Assembly (NCBI RefSeq): GCF_030815485.1
Contig: NZ_JAUSWV010000002.1
Coordinates: 2,852,001 to 2,916,000 of the forward strand
Direction of reading: 5' to 3'
Length of the DNA stretch: 64,000 bases
Source of the DNA: Streptomyces rishiriensis
Lineage (GTDB): Bacteria > Actinomycetota > Actinomycetes > Streptomycetales > Streptomycetaceae
In this document: piece by piece, positions 47,993 through 57,385 of the stretch
Position numbering within the stretch: position 1 is the first letter of the stretch
How the letters are laid out: the number at the start of each line of letters is the position of its first letter
Notes under the pieces: generated by a model
Told to the model about the DNA's origin: nothing
Databases searched by the model: none
What the model saw: only the letters and a program-made list of their open reading frames with translations
Translations under genes and position numbers: made by a program

Positions 47993-48469
47993 TCAGCTGA
48001 ACACGAACGGGCCGGGCGCCTGCGCCCCGGTCGCCGTACAGGTGACGGTGATCCCGAAGACGACCATCTTCAGGGAGCCGCCGTAGAAGTTCAGGCTGTC
48101 ACCGGAGGCCACGGTCCCGTTGAGCGGACCGACCGTGATCGGGTCGCCGGTGGCCATGGCGGGGTTCACGGCGCCGGAGAAGACCCTGGCGGCACCGGTC
48201 GAGTTCGCCATCGTGAGCGTGGAACTGATGCTGTTCGCGCCGATCGGGATCGGCGCGGTGATGGCGGTGGAGGTCAGTTTGAGGGTTGCGGCCGTGCCCG
48301 TCTGGGTGGCCGTGAGGGTGGCTGCGCCGCCTCCGAAGAGACCGCAGTTGGCGGTGACGGTCGCCGTCAGCGGGGTGACGGCGACAGCCGAGGGCGCGAG
48401 GGCCAGTCCGGTGACCGCGAGGGCCCCGGCCAGCATTGCCGCACCTGATCCGATTCGCTTGCCTCTCAT
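47993..48469 (-). CDS. Small secreted protein of the WxL-like module (unknown function)
   Basis: 158 residues. After a signal peptide (KRIGSGAAMLAGALAVTGLA, then LAPSAVA) the mature part has repeated Thr/Ala/Gly strands and two widely spaced Cys (VTANCGLFGGG; ITVTCTATGAQ) that could form a disulfide. It looks like a single beta-sandwich domain. ATG at 48469 follows GGGAAGGGAG. It heads the three-gene minus-strand module (this gene, WxL-like, DUF916-like) behind a TCTGACG repeat. No family name recognised. Confidence 0.7.
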   Translation of the reverse strand: MRGKRIGSGAAMLAGALAVTGLALAPSAVAVTPLTATVTANCGLFGGGAATLTATQTGTAATLKLTSTAITAPIPIGANSISSTLTMANSTGAARVFSGAVNPAMATGDPITVGPLNGTVASGDSLNFYGGSLKMVVFGITVTCTATGAQAPGPFVFS

Positions 48470-48581
48470 GGGATCCGCTCCCTTCCCGAGTACGGGAATC
48501 CATGTGGGGGGTGGATGGACGGGAGATGCCGACGGGCCACGCCCGGGAGGGATGGGTGCGGACACCCTGCCCGGACGGAGA

Positions 48582-48612
48582 ATCTGACGTACAGATCTGA
48601 CGGTCCGTCGGA
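48582..48612. promoter_or_regulatory. Operator-like TCTGACG repeats before the surface module
   Basis: ATCTGACG occurs at 48582-48589 and 48595-48602; the second copy continues as TCTGACG-GTC-CGTCGGA (48596-48612), an inverted repeat with 6 of 7 matches. It lies about 115-145 bases upstream of the small surface gene. Confidence 0.45.
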
Positions 48613-48709
48613 ACTTGCGGTTACATTGATGCGCGAGCGGCACGCGGACGGCAAGGTTGAATTCCGGCCTACCTCCGGCGACCTCGCCGTGGACCGTTTC
48701 CGGCTGCCG

Positions 48710-49063
48710 TCAGCCTGCGGAGACGGTGAGCCGAACGGTCCCGTCCGGTGCGGCCACCAGCACCGGGGTCCCCGCCCCACCGAGATCCCGTACGGCGGCC
48801 AGATCCGCCTCGGCGGCCGCCTCCGACGCGGTCACCACCGCCGCCGCCTCCAGCGACTCGGCGCCCGAGGCCACCGCCATCGCCACCGCCGTCTGGAGCG
48901 CGCTCAGCCGCAGCGACGGCAGATCCACCGTCCCCGCGACATAGGTACGTCCTGTCTCGTCCCGTACGGCGGCCCCCTCGGGCACACCGTTACGGGCCCG
49001 CGCGGAACGGGCCAGGGTGACGATCTTGCGGTCCTCGGGGTCGAGCGCGTTGCTGTCGGTCAT
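48710..49063 (-). CDS. Cytidine deaminase-like protein lacking zinc ligands
   Basis: 117 residues. The size, the segment ARSARARNGVPEGAAVRDET, then GRTYVAGTVDLPSLRLSALQ, then TAVAMAVASG and the position next to the era/ybeY/phoH cluster match a bacterial cytidine deaminase. However, the protein contains no Cys and no His: the HAE and PCxxC zinc motifs are replaced (LSALQ; ASEAAAEADLAAV). It is therefore probably a fold relic or a protein with another role, not a working deaminase. Confidence 0.75.
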   Translation of the reverse strand: MTDSNALDPEDRKIVTLARSARARNGVPEGAAVRDETGRTYVAGTVDLPSLRLSALQTAVAMAVASGAESLEAAAVVTASEAAAEADLAAVRDLGGAGTPVLVAAPDGTVRLTVSAG

Positions 49064-49119
49064 GCCCCGAGCATACGAAGAACCGGCCCGGGCCCGGACC
49101 GCACGGCCGTGGGACGGAC

Positions 49120-49479
49120 TCAGGGCCGGTCGAGCCGCAGCCGCTCGGCCCGCGGCAGACCGGCGACCACCAGGTCGTAGGAGTCCTCGACGAGCTCCCG
49201 GACCAGGCGGTCGGAGAGCTCTCCGTCGACCGTCACCGTGTTCCAGTGCCGCTTGTTCATGTGCCACCCCGGGACGATCAGCCCCTCGTGCTCCGCGCGC
49301 AGACGCCCCGCGTCGTCCGGATCGCACTTGAGGTTCACCGTCAGCGGCCGGGCGTCCAGGGTCGTCAGGGCGAACATCTTGCCGCCGACCTTGAACACCG
49401 AGGTCTCGGGCCGGAAGGGGAAGTCCTCGACCGCCGCGTTGAAGGAGAGGCACAAGGCCCGCAGTTCCTGGGGCGTCAC
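49120..49479 (-). CDS. MmcQ/YjbR-family protein
   Basis: 119 residues. LRALCLSFNAAVEDFPFRPE, TSVFKVGGKMFAL, LKCDPDDAGRLRAEHEGLI and VPGWHMNKRHWNTVTVDGEL are family motifs (CyaY-like fold, DNA-binding suggested). GTG at 49479. It sits between the deaminase-like and CBS-domain genes on the same strand; a 156-base gap with GTCACTC-rich repeats separates it from the latter. Confidence 0.88.
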   Translation of the reverse strand: MTPQELRALCLSFNAAVEDFPFRPETSVFKVGGKMFALTTLDARPLTVNLKCDPDDAGRLRAEHEGLIVPGWHMNKRHWNTVTVDGELSDRLVRELVEDSYDLVVAGLPRAERLRLDRP

Positions 49480-49635
49480 TCCGTCACTCCCTCACTCCGT
49501 GATCCGTCACCGCGTTCTCCGGCGCTCCGTGCCTTGTCACTGCGTGCTCTGCCACTGCGTGCTCCGTCGGTCCGGGGCCCCGGGGCCCGATACCGCGACT
49601 CCGGCCGCGGTCCCGTCACTCGGGTCGCGGTCCCG
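49480..49635. repeat. Gap with short GTCACTC/CGTGCTC repeats
   Basis: Between the MmcQ gene and the CBS-domain gene, variants of TCACTCCGTCACTCCCTCAC and CCGTCACTC recur (49486-49520 and again near 49612-49640), alternating with TGCGTGCTC. No coding potential is evident. Confidence 0.5.
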
Positions 49636-50943
49636 TCACTCCGGTTTCGGCTCGGCCTCCGGTCGGTCCGCCGGTTGGACCGGCTCCACCAGCACCGTGA
49701 CGATCTTGTTCCGGCGGCCGGCCGCGGCCTCCGCCGTGAGCCGCAGCGCGCGCCCGTCCGGCAGCTCGACCTCGCTCGACGCCCCGGCGATGGGCACCCG
49801 GCCCAGGGCCTTGGCGAGCAGCCCGCCGACGGTCTCCACGTCCTCGTCGTCGTACTCCTCGAGGCCGTACAGCTCGCCGAGGTCGGTGATGTCCAGGCGG
49901 GCGGTGACCCGGTGGCGGTCGTCGCCGAGTTCCTCCACGGGCGGGAGTTCACGGTCGTACTCGTCGGTGATCTCGCCGACGATCTCCTCGAGGATGTCCT
50001 CGATGGTGACGATGCCGGCCGTGCCGCCGTACTCGTCGATGACGACGGCGACGTGGTTGCGGTCCTGCTGCATCTCCCGCAGCAGATCACCGGCGTTCTT
50101 GGTGTCGGGGACGAAGGCGGCGGGCCGCATCGCCGTCGAGACCAGCTCGCCCTCGGCGTCCCGGTTGATGTGCGTCTTGCGGACCAGGTCCTTCAGATAC
50201 ACGATGCCGACGATGTCGTCCTCGTTCTCCCCGGTCACCGGTATCCGGGAGAAACCGGAGCGCAGGGCGAGCGTCAGCGCCTGGCGGATGGTCTTGTACC
50301 GCTCGATGACGACGAGGTCGGTCCTCGGGACCATGACCTCGCGTACGAGGGTGTCGCCGAGTTCGAAGACGGAGTGCACCATGCGGCGCTCGTCGTCCTC
50401 GATCAGTGACTCCTTCTCGGCGAGGTCGACCAGCGCGCGCAGTTCCGCCTCGGAGGCGAAGGGGCCACGGCGGAAGCCCTTGCCGGGGGTCAGCGCGTTG
50501 CCGATGAGGATCAGCAGCGACGGGATCGGGCCCATGATCCGGGCCAGCGGGAGCAGCACGTACGCGGCCACCGTGGCGGTGTTCAGCGGGTGCTGGCGGC
50601 CGATGGTGCGCGGGGACACGCCCACGGCGACGTACGAGACGAGGACCATCACGCCGATCGCCGCCAACAGGGCCGGGGTCGTGTCCCCGATCTCCTGGAG
50701 GCAGGCGTAGGTGACCAGCGCGGCGGCCGCCATCTCGCAGGCGACGCGCACCAGCAGCGCGACGTTCAGATAGCGGGTGGGGTCGGCGGCGATCTGCGCG
50801 AGCTTGGCGCTGCCGCGCCGTCCGACGCGTACGGCCTCTTCGGCGCGGAAGCTGGAGACGCGCGCGAGGCCCGCCTCCGCGCAGGCGGCGAGCCAGGCGA
50901 CGACCACCAGGGCGATGGCGCCGGCGACGAGGGTGGGGCTCAT
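49636..50943 (-). CDS. Hemolysin-C/CorC-type CBS-domain membrane protein
   Basis: 435 residues. An N-terminal CNNM/DUF21 domain with three or four TM segments (~1-150, opening [20 protein letters not shown]), a CBS pair (~200-330: [68 protein letters not shown]) and a C-terminal CorC/HlyC domain (~345-420). It may transport or sense Mg2+/Co2+. Its ATG overlaps the ybeY stop (ATGA). Confidence 0.93.
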   Translation of the reverse strand: MSPTLVAGAIALVVVAWLAACAEAGLARVSSFRAEEAVRVGRRGSAKLAQIAADPTRYLNVALLVRVACEMAAAALVTYACLQEIGDTTPALLAAIGVMVLVSYVAVGVSPRTIGRQHPLNTATVAAYVLLPLARIMGPIPSLLILIGNALTPGKGFRRGPFASEAELRALVDLAEKESLIEDDERRMVHSVFELGDTLVREVMVPRTDLVVIERYKTIRQALTLALRSGFSRIPVTGENEDDIVGIVYLKDLVRKTHINRDAEGELVSTAMRPAAFVPDTKNAGDLLREMQQDRNHVAVVIDEYGGTAGIVTIEDILEEIVGEITDEYDRELPPVEELGDDRHRVTARLDITDLGELYGLEEYDDEDVETVGGLLAKALGRVPIAGASSEVELPDGRALRLTAEAAAGRRNKIVTVLVEPVQPADRPEAEPKPE

Positions 50944-51437
50944 GAGACGGTCGGGGCCGGAGACGGGCCGGTCAGGCCCTTCTCCGCACGCCAGCCGTCG
51001 ACGATGGCGGCCTGCAGACCGAACATCTCGGCCTTCTCGTCGGGCTCCTCGTGGTCGTAGCCCAGCAGGTGCAGCACCCCGTGGACGGTGAGCAGCTGGA
51101 GCTCCTCGTCCATGGAGTGCTGCGTCGGCGCCTCCGTGCCCTGCCGGGCGGCGACCTCGGGGCACAGCACGATGTCGCCGAGGAGGCCCTGCGGGGGCTC
51201 GTCGTCGTCCTTCGACGGCGGACGCAGCTCGTCCATCGGGAAGGACATGACGTCCGTCGGCCCCGGCAGGTCCATCCACTGGATGTGCAGCTGCTCCATG
51301 GCATCGGTGTCCACGACGATCACCGAGAGTTCGGAGAGCGGGTGGATGCGCATCCGCGCGAGCGCGTAGCGGGCGATGTCGAGGATCGCCTGCTCGTCGA
51401 CCTCGGTTCCGGACTCGTTGTTGACGTCGATCGACAT
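50940..51437 (-). CDS. ybeY: Endoribonuclease YbeY
   Basis: 165 residues. The zinc motif H-x3-H-x5-H is [11 protein letters not shown], preceded by [14 protein letters not shown] and [14 protein letters not shown]. It takes part in 16S rRNA 3' processing and ribosome quality control. It is 13 bases after phoH on the same strand and coupled to the CBS-domain gene, the usual phoH-ybeY-corC order. Confidence 0.96.
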   Translation of the reverse strand: MSIDVNNESGTEVDEQAILDIARYALARMRIHPLSELSVIVVDTDAMEQLHIQWMDLPGPTDVMSFPMDELRPPSKDDDEPPQGLLGDIVLCPEVAARQGTEAPTQHSMDEELQLLTVHGVLHLLGYDHEEPDEKAEMFGLQAAIVDGWRAEKGLTGPSPAPTVS

Positions 51438-51450
51438 GGTGCTGGTTTGT

Positions 51451-53589
51451 CTACTTCCGCTTGTTTCGGCCGCCCTTGTGGGTGCCGTTCTCCGTACCGT
51501 TCTGGCTGTCGTACTGCTCGTACGCGTCGACGATACGGCCGACGAGCTTGTGCCGGACGACGTCCTGGGACGACAGGCGGGAGAAGTGGACGTCGTCGAG
51601 CCCCTCCAGGATGTCCTGGACCTGGCGCAGACCCGACTTCGTGCCGTTCGGCAGGTCGACCTGGGTCACGTCACCCGTGATCACGATCTTCGAGTCGAAG
51701 CCGAGCCGGGTGAGGAACATCTTCATCTGCTCGGGGCTCGTGTTCTGGGCCTCGTCCAGGATGATGAAGGCGTCGTTCAGGGTGTTGTGCGTCAGCAGGT
51801 GGTCCGTGGTGACGTAGAGGGAGTCCTCGGCGGCCACCTGAATGCATACGGTCTCCTCCCTGCCCGCGGGCTCGATCGAGTCGATGAAGCGCATGGGGCG
51901 CCCGCCGCCTCCGGCCGCGAGGTACGTGTCGCGCTTGCGGGCGAGACGGAAGGGTTCGATGCCTTCGGGGAGGCGGATGTCGAGGATGTGAGCGTCGCGG
52001 CGGTGCGCGACGTCCCGGCCCTTCGCGAGGCCCGGCTTTCGGCCGTCGGCCGCCCTGCGGCGGGGGTACGCGACTCCGCCCAGCGACTGCACCAGCGCGA
52101 TCACGTCGTCGCGGAGCGGGATCGACGTCGTCGTGTACTGGATCCGGCAGGTGCGGTCCTTCTGCGTGATGGGACCGCCGCCGGAGTCGAGAAGGCCCTG
52201 GAGGACGGCCAGTCGCACTTCGGCGGAGTTGTACCGGTAGTCGTCCGGAATGAACGTCGGGTACGAGCCCGTGCGCAGCAGGTCCAGCTCGCGCAGGACC
52301 CGAGTGACCGGGTTCTCCAGGGTCACGACGTCACCAGGGGACTTGATCCGATCGAGGACGTGGTCCGGCCCGCCCTTGTGCCGCGCCGCGACTCCGGGAA
52401 GCGCGGCTCCCAGCGCCTCGGCCAGTTCCGGGTCCCCGGTCGCGAAGGACGGCGTGGTGGAGCCCGTGAGGCAGCCGTCGCCCAGCAGCAACCCCAGCGC
52501 ATACGGGTCCATGGGGATGTCGCGCTCAGGGAAGCAGACCGGGCTGGTGAGCATCGGCAACTCGTACCGGCGCGCGTGCGCCGCCCGCAGCTTGCCGATC
52601 ATCTCCTGGGTCTCCAGGACCCGCCAGGGCTTGTCGCGTCGCGCGTCGTCGTGCGTTCTGACCGTCCACAGGTGCTCGCCGCAGGCCAGGGTCCAGGATC
52701 CGTCCTGCGCGGTGACACGGTAGACGTCCTTCTCACCCTGCGGGTAGACACCGAGAACCGGCGTCGGCTCGCCGTTCGAGCCGATGACCAGGTCACCGAC
52801 CTGAAGGTCACCGATGGGCCGCCAGCCGTCCGGCGTCAGGACGTTGGTGAACCGCGGCTGGGCGCGTCCCCGCATGTACGCCAGCGGCGCGACCTCGATC
52901 GTCCCCGCCGCCATCAGCTTGGGGATCGAGTCCGGGTCCAGCATGTCGTGCAGCGCGTCGTAGAGCGGGCGCAGGTAGGGGTCGATCTTCTCGTAGAGCG
53001 TGCCCGGCAGGAAGCCGAGCCGCTCGCCCGCCTCGACCGCGGGGCGGGTCAGGATGATGCGGTTGACCTGCTTGGCCTGCAGGGCCTGGACCGCCTTGGC
53101 CATGGCCAGGTAGGTCTTGCCGGTACCGGCCGGTCCGATGCCGAAGACGATCGTGTGCTTGTCGATCGCGTCGACGTACCGCTTCTGGTTGAGGGTCTTG
53201 GGTCTGATGGTGCGACCGCGTGAGGACAGGATGTTCTGTGTCAGAACCTCGGCCGGGGTCTCCTGGCCGTCACTCGTCCCGTTCTCACTCGCCCGCAGCA
53301 TGGCGATCGAGCGTTCCACTGCGTCCTCCGTCATCGGCTGCCCGGTGCGGAGCACCAGCATCATCTCGTCGAACAGGCGCTGGACGAGGGCGACTTCCCG
53401 CGGGTCGCCGACCGCGCTGATCTCATTGCCCCGGACATGGATGTCGGCTGCCGGGAAGGCCGTCTCTATCACGCGCAGAAGGGAGTCTCCGGATCCCAGC
53501 ACCGTGACCATGGGGTGCTGGGCGGGAACGGTGAACTGTGCTCTCGCCTTGCCCTGCGCGGGCGTGTGAGCTGTCGGTGTCTGAGTCAT
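51451..53589 (-). CDS. phoH: PhoH-family ATPase interrupted by an intein
   Basis: 712 residues precursor; spliced protein about 352. The PhoH part has an N-terminal KH-like region, Walker [14 protein letters not shown] (~150-162), [17 protein letters not shown] and Walker B IILDEAQN (609-616). Between R242 and T603 lies a 360-residue intein within the highly conserved [20 protein letters not shown] block. After splicing the ATPase would be AYMRGRTLNDAF without scar. The C-terminus is Asn/Gly/Lys-rich. ATG at 53589. First gene of the phoH-ybeY-corC group. Confidence 0.94.
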   Translation of the reverse strand: MTQTPTAHTPAQGKARAQFTVPAQHPMVTVLGSGDSLLRVIETAFPAADIHVRGNEISAVGDPREVALVQRLFDEMMLVLRTGQPMTEDAVERSIAMLRASENGTSDGQETPAEVLTQNILSSRGRTIRPKTLNQKRYVDAIDKHTIVFGIGPAGTGKTYLAMAKAVQALQAKQVNRIILTRPAVEAGERLGFLPGTLYEKIDPYLRPLYDALHDMLDPDSIPKLMAAGTIEVAPLAYMRGRAQPRFTNVLTPDGWRPIGDLQVGDLVIGSNGEPTPVLGVYPQGEKDVYRVTAQDGSWTLACGEHLWTVRTHDDARRDKPWRVLETQEMIGKLRAAHARRYELPMLTSPVCFPERDIPMDPYALGLLLGDGCLTGSTTPSFATGDPELAEALGAALPGVAARHKGGPDHVLDRIKSPGDVVTLENPVTRVLRELDLLRTGSYPTFIPDDYRYNSAEVRLAVLQGLLDSGGGPITQKDRTCRIQYTTTSIPLRDDVIALVQSLGGVAYPRRRAADGRKPGLAKGRDVAHRRDAHILDIRLPEGIEPFRLARKRDTYLAAGGGGRPMRFIDSIEPAGREETVCIQVAAEDSLYVTTDHLLTHNTLNDAFIILDEAQNTSPEQMKMFLTRLGFDSKIVITGDVTQVDLPNGTKSGLRQVQDILEGLDDVHFSRLSSQDVVRHKLVGRIVDAYEQYDSQNGTENGTHKGGRNKRK
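51784..52863 (-). other. Class 3-type intein in PhoH with LAGLIDADG homing endonuclease
   Basis: Residues A243-N602. It starts with Ala, not Cys or Ser, and ends LLTHN before Thr+1. The class 3 W-C-T triad is present: W308 in EHLW (block B), C582 in VCIQV (block F position 4) and T600 in LTHN (block G). The endonuclease has [17 protein letters not shown] (block C, catalytic Asp present) and [13 protein letters not shown] (block E, where the catalytic acid is Gly). Splicing is likely intact while DNA cutting is probably weakened. Confidence 0.85.
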
Positions 53590-53748
53590 AGGCCGGCCCG
53601 AAGGCCTCTACGTCCTCCCGGATGCGTCTCGCCTGCCACGAGGGCGGCCTGGCGAGTTCAAGGGTACGCCAGGGGACTGACAACGCCGTAGGGCTTTTCC
53701 GGGTCCGGCGACGGCGTCCGAGGACGGAACCGGCGACGGGTCCGGGGA

Positions 53749-54939
53749 CTATGCCGAGCGGCCGAAACCGATCGTCGGCACCGCTCTGCGCAGCGGCCAC
53801 GGGGTGGTCCCGTCCGCCGCCGGGAGCAGCGTCGGGAGCAGAGCGTCCAGGAAGGCGTACCTCAGCAGCGCCTCGGGGTCCTGGCTCTCGACCGACTGGA
53901 CCCTGCGCCACCAGGCCGCGATCTCGGACCAGCCGGGAGCGGAGAGCGAGCCGCCGAACTCCTGCACGGAGAGGGCCGCGGTGAGGCCGGCGAAGGCGAG
54001 CCGGTCGGCGAGCGGCCAGTCGGCCAGCGTGCCGGTGACGAAGCCGGCCACGAAGACGTCCCCGGCGCCGGTGGGGTCGAGGGCCTCGACGGCGATCGCC
54101 GGGACGGCGGCGGACTCGCCGGTGCGCCGGTCCACGGCGTAGGCGCCCTCCGCACCGAGCGTCACGACCGCGAGCGGTACGTGCTCGGTGAGGGCGTGCG
54201 CGGCGGCGCGGGGGCAGGTGGCGCCGGTGTAGCGCATGGCCTCCTCCGCGTTCGGCAGGAAGGCCTCGCAGTGCGCCAGGTCGGTGAGGCCGGCCAGGTC
54301 CCAGGCGCCGGTGTCGTCCCAGCCGACGTCGGCGAAGATGCGGGTGCCGCGGGCGGCGGCCTGTTCGATCCAGGGGGCGCGCCTGCCGGGGGTGAGGGAG
54401 GCGACGGCCGCGCGGGCGTGCGGCGGGCAGGCGGGCTCGGGTGCCTGCGGGGGCGGCTCGTGGCCGTGCGAGACCATCGTGCGCTCCCCCTCGTACGCCA
54501 TGGACACGGTGACGGACGAGTGCCAGCCGGGGACCGTGCGCGAAGTGCTGAGGTCGATGCCCTCGCCCCGCTCCAGGGCGTCCCAGCAGTACTCGCCGTA
54601 GTGGTCGTCGCCGAAGGCGGCCGCGAGGGAGGTGCGCAGGCCGAGCCGGGCGAGGGCGGTGGCCATGTTGGCGACACCGCCGGGGCTCGAGCCCATGCCG
54701 CGCGCCCAGGACTCGGTCCCGCGCACCGGTGCGGTATCGAGCCCGGTGAAGATGATGTCCAGGAAGACGGTGCCGGTGAGGTAGACGTCCCACGGCGGGT
54801 CCTCGGGGGCGCGCCGGGCGGCCAGGGGGTCCGCCCCGGCAGCCGGGCAGCCGCCGGACGGGCCGGCGTGTCCGTTCTGGCCGGTCCGGCCGCTCGGGTG
54901 GTGGTGTCCCTCTCCGGTGGACGCGTTGGACGCGGTCAC
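53749..54939 (-). CDS. PfkB-family carbohydrate kinase
   Basis: 396 residues. GTVFLDIIFTGL, SSPGGVANMATALARLGLRT (substrate motif), FGDDHYGEYCWDALERGEGI, and the ATP/anion-hole motif LDPTGAGDVFVAGFVTGTLA with the catalytic Asp define the ribokinase fold. GTG at 54939 gives an N-terminal ~50-residue Pro/Gly-rich extension of doubtful reality. It stands between phoH and the glucarate genes without clear operon links. Sugar substrate unknown. Confidence 0.88.
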   Translation of the reverse strand: MTASNASTGEGHHHPSGRTGQNGHAGPSGGCPAAGADPLAARRAPEDPPWDVYLTGTVFLDIIFTGLDTAPVRGTESWARGMGSSPGGVANMATALARLGLRTSLAAAFGDDHYGEYCWDALERGEGIDLSTSRTVPGWHSSVTVSMAYEGERTMVSHGHEPPPQAPEPACPPHARAAVASLTPGRRAPWIEQAAARGTRIFADVGWDDTGAWDLAGLTDLAHCEAFLPNAEEAMRYTGATCPRAAAHALTEHVPLAVVTLGAEGAYAVDRRTGESAAVPAIAVEALDPTGAGDVFVAGFVTGTLADWPLADRLAFAGLTAALSVQEFGGSLSAPGWSEIAAWWRRVQSVESQDPEALLRYAFLDALLPTLLPAADGTTPWPLRRAVPTIGFGRSA

Positions 54940-55115
54940 GGTGCGCTCCCTGACGTGGTGCCGATCTGGCCAGTGTGCACCACGCGACCGACAACACGCG
55001 GTCCGTCACACGCGGGACGGGACACCTGCCTCCCGGCGGGTAAACGCGGACCCCGCCGCCGCGGAACCGGCCTCCGCCCGACGGGACGGCTGCCGACGGG
55101 CGGGGAAGGGGAGTC

Positions 55116-55133
55116 GCCGGCGGGGCCGCCGGC
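55116..55133. terminator. Hairpin after the glucarate operon
   Basis: GCCGGCGG (55116-55123) GG CCGCCGGC (55126-55133) forms an 8-bp stem just beyond the glucarate dehydratase stop (55140) on the minus strand. The small loop makes it a modest candidate. Confidence 0.45.
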
Positions 55134-55139
55134 ACGGGG

Positions 55140-56429
55140 TCACCAGCGGGGGACGGCCGGGGTGACCCAGTCGGGGTCGGCGATCCGCATCGCGGCCGCG
55201 TCGTCGCGTTCGCGCAGGGCACCGTCGTCGTCGAGCCAGCGCCGATGCAGGACCCGGAGCTTGTCCCGGTCGAGTTCGACGCCGAGGCCGGGTGCGTCCG
55301 GGACGGTGACCTTGCCGTCGTCGAAGGCGAGGCGCTCGGTGAGGACGTCCTCGGACTGCCAGGGGTAGTGGGAGTCGCAGGCGTGGTGGAGGTTCGGGAC
55401 GGTGGACGCCACGTGGGTCATGGCCGCCAGCGAGATACCCAGGTGGGTGTTGGAGTGCATGGAGATCCCGACGCCGAACGTCCGGCAGATCTCGGCCAGT
55501 TGGCGGGTGTTGCGCAGTCCGCCCCAGTAGTGGTGGTCGGAGAGGACGACCTGGACGGCATCGCGGGTGAACGCCTCCTTGATCTCGGCGAAGTTCGTCA
55601 CGCACATGTTGGTGGCGAGCGGCACGTCGGTCCTCGCGGCCACCTCGGCCATGGCGGGGGTGCCGAGGGCCGGGTCCTCCAGGTATTCGAGGATGCCGCC
55701 GATCTCGTCGGCCACCTTCAGCGAGGTCTCGACGGACCAGGCGCCGTTCGGGTCGAGCCGCAGCGGGTGGCCGGGGAACGCCTCGGCCAGCGCCCGTACG
55801 GCGGCGATCTCCTCGTCCGGCGGGAAGACTCCGCCCTTGAGCTTGAAGGAGGTGAAGCCGTAGCGCTCCTTGAAGCGCCGGGCCTGCTCCACGATGCCGG
55901 CCGGGTCGACGGCGGCGCCCCAGTCGTCCTGCTCCGCGGGGACCCCCTCGGGGTGGCCGGCCCACCGGTAGAAGAGGTAGGCGCTGTACTCGACCGCGTC
56001 GCGGACCTTGCCGCCGAGCAGCGTGTGCACGGGCAGGCCGAGTGCCTTGCCGAGGGCGTCGAGACAGGCGACCTCGAAGGCGGAGACGACGGACAGCCGC
56101 AGTTTGTCGGCGGTCTGGACGCCCCGCAGCCCGCCGACGTCGACCTGCCCGGAGATCCGGGAGCTGTCGACGGCCACCTCGTCCGCGATGGCGAACAGGC
56201 CGTTCAGGTCGCTCACCTGGCGGCCGTGCAGCTTCTCGGCGAACGGACGGGCCAGTTCCAGGTACTTGGAGTCGCCGTACGTCTCACCGACACCGGTGAC
56301 GCCGTCCGCCGTCTCGACCTCCACGATCAGCCGGGGGGTGTACGGCTGGTGCACGCCCTGTGTGTTGAGCAGGGGCGGGTCGGCGACGAGGATCGGGGTC
56401 AGGCGGACGTCGGTGATCCTGGGGTTCAC
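55140..56429 (-). CDS. gudD: Glucarate dehydratase, enolase superfamily
   Basis: 429 residues. TPRLIVEVETADGVTGVGET, the catalytic K-x-K in FTSFKLKGGVFPPDEE, metal ligands in LRLDPNGAWS and LEYLEDPAL, the general base His in VVLSDHHYWGGLRNTRQLAE and GISMHSNTHLGISLAA match GudD. It dehydrates D-glucarate to 5-keto-4-deoxyglucarate, the substrate of the preceding kdgD product. The GTG start overlaps the kdgD stop (GTGA). Confidence 0.92.
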   Translation of the reverse strand: MNPRITDVRLTPILVADPPLLNTQGVHQPYTPRLIVEVETADGVTGVGETYGDSKYLELARPFAEKLHGRQVSDLNGLFAIADEVAVDSSRISGQVDVGGLRGVQTADKLRLSVVSAFEVACLDALGKALGLPVHTLLGGKVRDAVEYSAYLFYRWAGHPEGVPAEQDDWGAAVDPAGIVEQARRFKERYGFTSFKLKGGVFPPDEEIAAVRALAEAFPGHPLRLDPNGAWSVETSLKVADEIGGILEYLEDPALGTPAMAEVAARTDVPLATNMCVTNFAEIKEAFTRDAVQVVLSDHHYWGGLRNTRQLAEICRTFGVGISMHSNTHLGISLAAMTHVASTVPNLHHACDSHYPWQSEDVLTERLAFDDGKVTVPDAPGLGVELDRDKLRVLHRRWLDDDGALRERDDAAAMRIADPDWVTPAVPRW

Positions 56430-57385
56430 AGCGCGGCTCCTACGAGGTCGAGGCCGGTGGCCAGGAGGGTCCTGAGGTCGGCGAGGTCGCTGGGCGAGGG
56501 GTCGGTGAGCGGGGCGCGGACCGGCCCGACGGGCCGGCCGCGCAGCCGGGCCGCGGCCTTCACCAGGGACACGGCGTACCCCGGCACCCGGTCGCGGAGT
56601 TCGACGAACGGGACGTAGAAGTCGCGCAGCAGCCGGTCCACCGCCTTGTCGTCCTTGCCGTCGCCGTCGCGCAGCGCGGTGAAGAAGGCGTTCGCGATCT
56701 CCGGGGCGAAGGCGTGGACGGCGGAGGAGTAGGCGGGGACGCCCACGGTGGCGTAGGCGCGGGCCTGGATCTCGGCGGTGGCGGCGCCGTTGAAGAAGAG
56801 GAAGCCGTCGGGGGCGGCGAGGGTGAGCCGCTGGAGGCGGTCGAGGTCGCTGTGGCCGTCCTTGAGGCCGATGACGCCCGGGACGGCGGCGATGCGCCGC
56901 AGCGAGGCGGCGGTGAAGGCGACCTGGCCGCGCTGGTAGGCGATGAGAGGCAGCCGGGTGCGGGCGGCGAGCTGTTCCAGCTGGGCGACGAGGCCGTCCT
57001 GCGGGGCGGCGACGAGGTAGTGCGGCAGGACGAGCAGGGCGTCGGCGCCGGCCTCTTCCGCGATGCGCGCGAACCGGGCGGCCTGGGCCCAGCCGTAGCC
57101 GACCCCGGCGACGACGGGCAGACGGCCACCCGCCTCCTCGACCGTGATGGTGACCACCTGCCGGTACTCGTCCTCGTCGAGGGAGAAGAACTCGCCGGTG
57201 CCGCAGGCGGGGAAGACGGCGCCGGGTGCGGTCGCGATCCGGGCCGCGACATGCGCGCGGAAGCCGTCGGGGTCGAGGGAGCCGTCGTCGTGGAAGCTCG
57301 TGAGCGGGAACGACAGCACCCCCTGGGCCATGCCGTCCCGCAGGCGTCGGACCGTGTCCCTGTCGAGATCCCTGTCGACGCTCAC
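56426..57385 (-). CDS. kdgD: 5-dehydro-4-deoxyglucarate dehydratase (DHDPS family)
   Basis: 319 residues. FPLTSFHDDGSLDPDGFRAH, FPACGTGEFFSLDEDEYRQV (GTGE), PLIAYQRGQVAFT with the conserved Tyr, and the Schiff-base Lys in VIGLKDGHSDLDRLQRL are those of KdgD. It decarboxylates/dehydrates the GudD product to 2,5-dioxopentanoate. GTG at 57385 follows GGGAG. It heads the operon and is divergent from the IclR gene. Confidence 0.9.
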   Translation of the reverse strand: MSVDRDLDRDTVRRLRDGMAQGVLSFPLTSFHDDGSLDPDGFRAHVAARIATAPGAVFPACGTGEFFSLDEDEYRQVVTITVEEAGGRLPVVAGVGYGWAQAARFARIAEEAGADALLVLPHYLVAAPQDGLVAQLEQLAARTRLPLIAYQRGQVAFTAASLRRIAAVPGVIGLKDGHSDLDRLQRLTLAAPDGFLFFNGAATAEIQARAYATVGVPAYSSAVHAFAPEIANAFFTALRDGDGKDDKAVDRLLRDFYVPFVELRDRVPGYAVSLVKAAARLRGRPVGPVRAPLTDPSPSDLADLRTLLATGLDLVGAAL

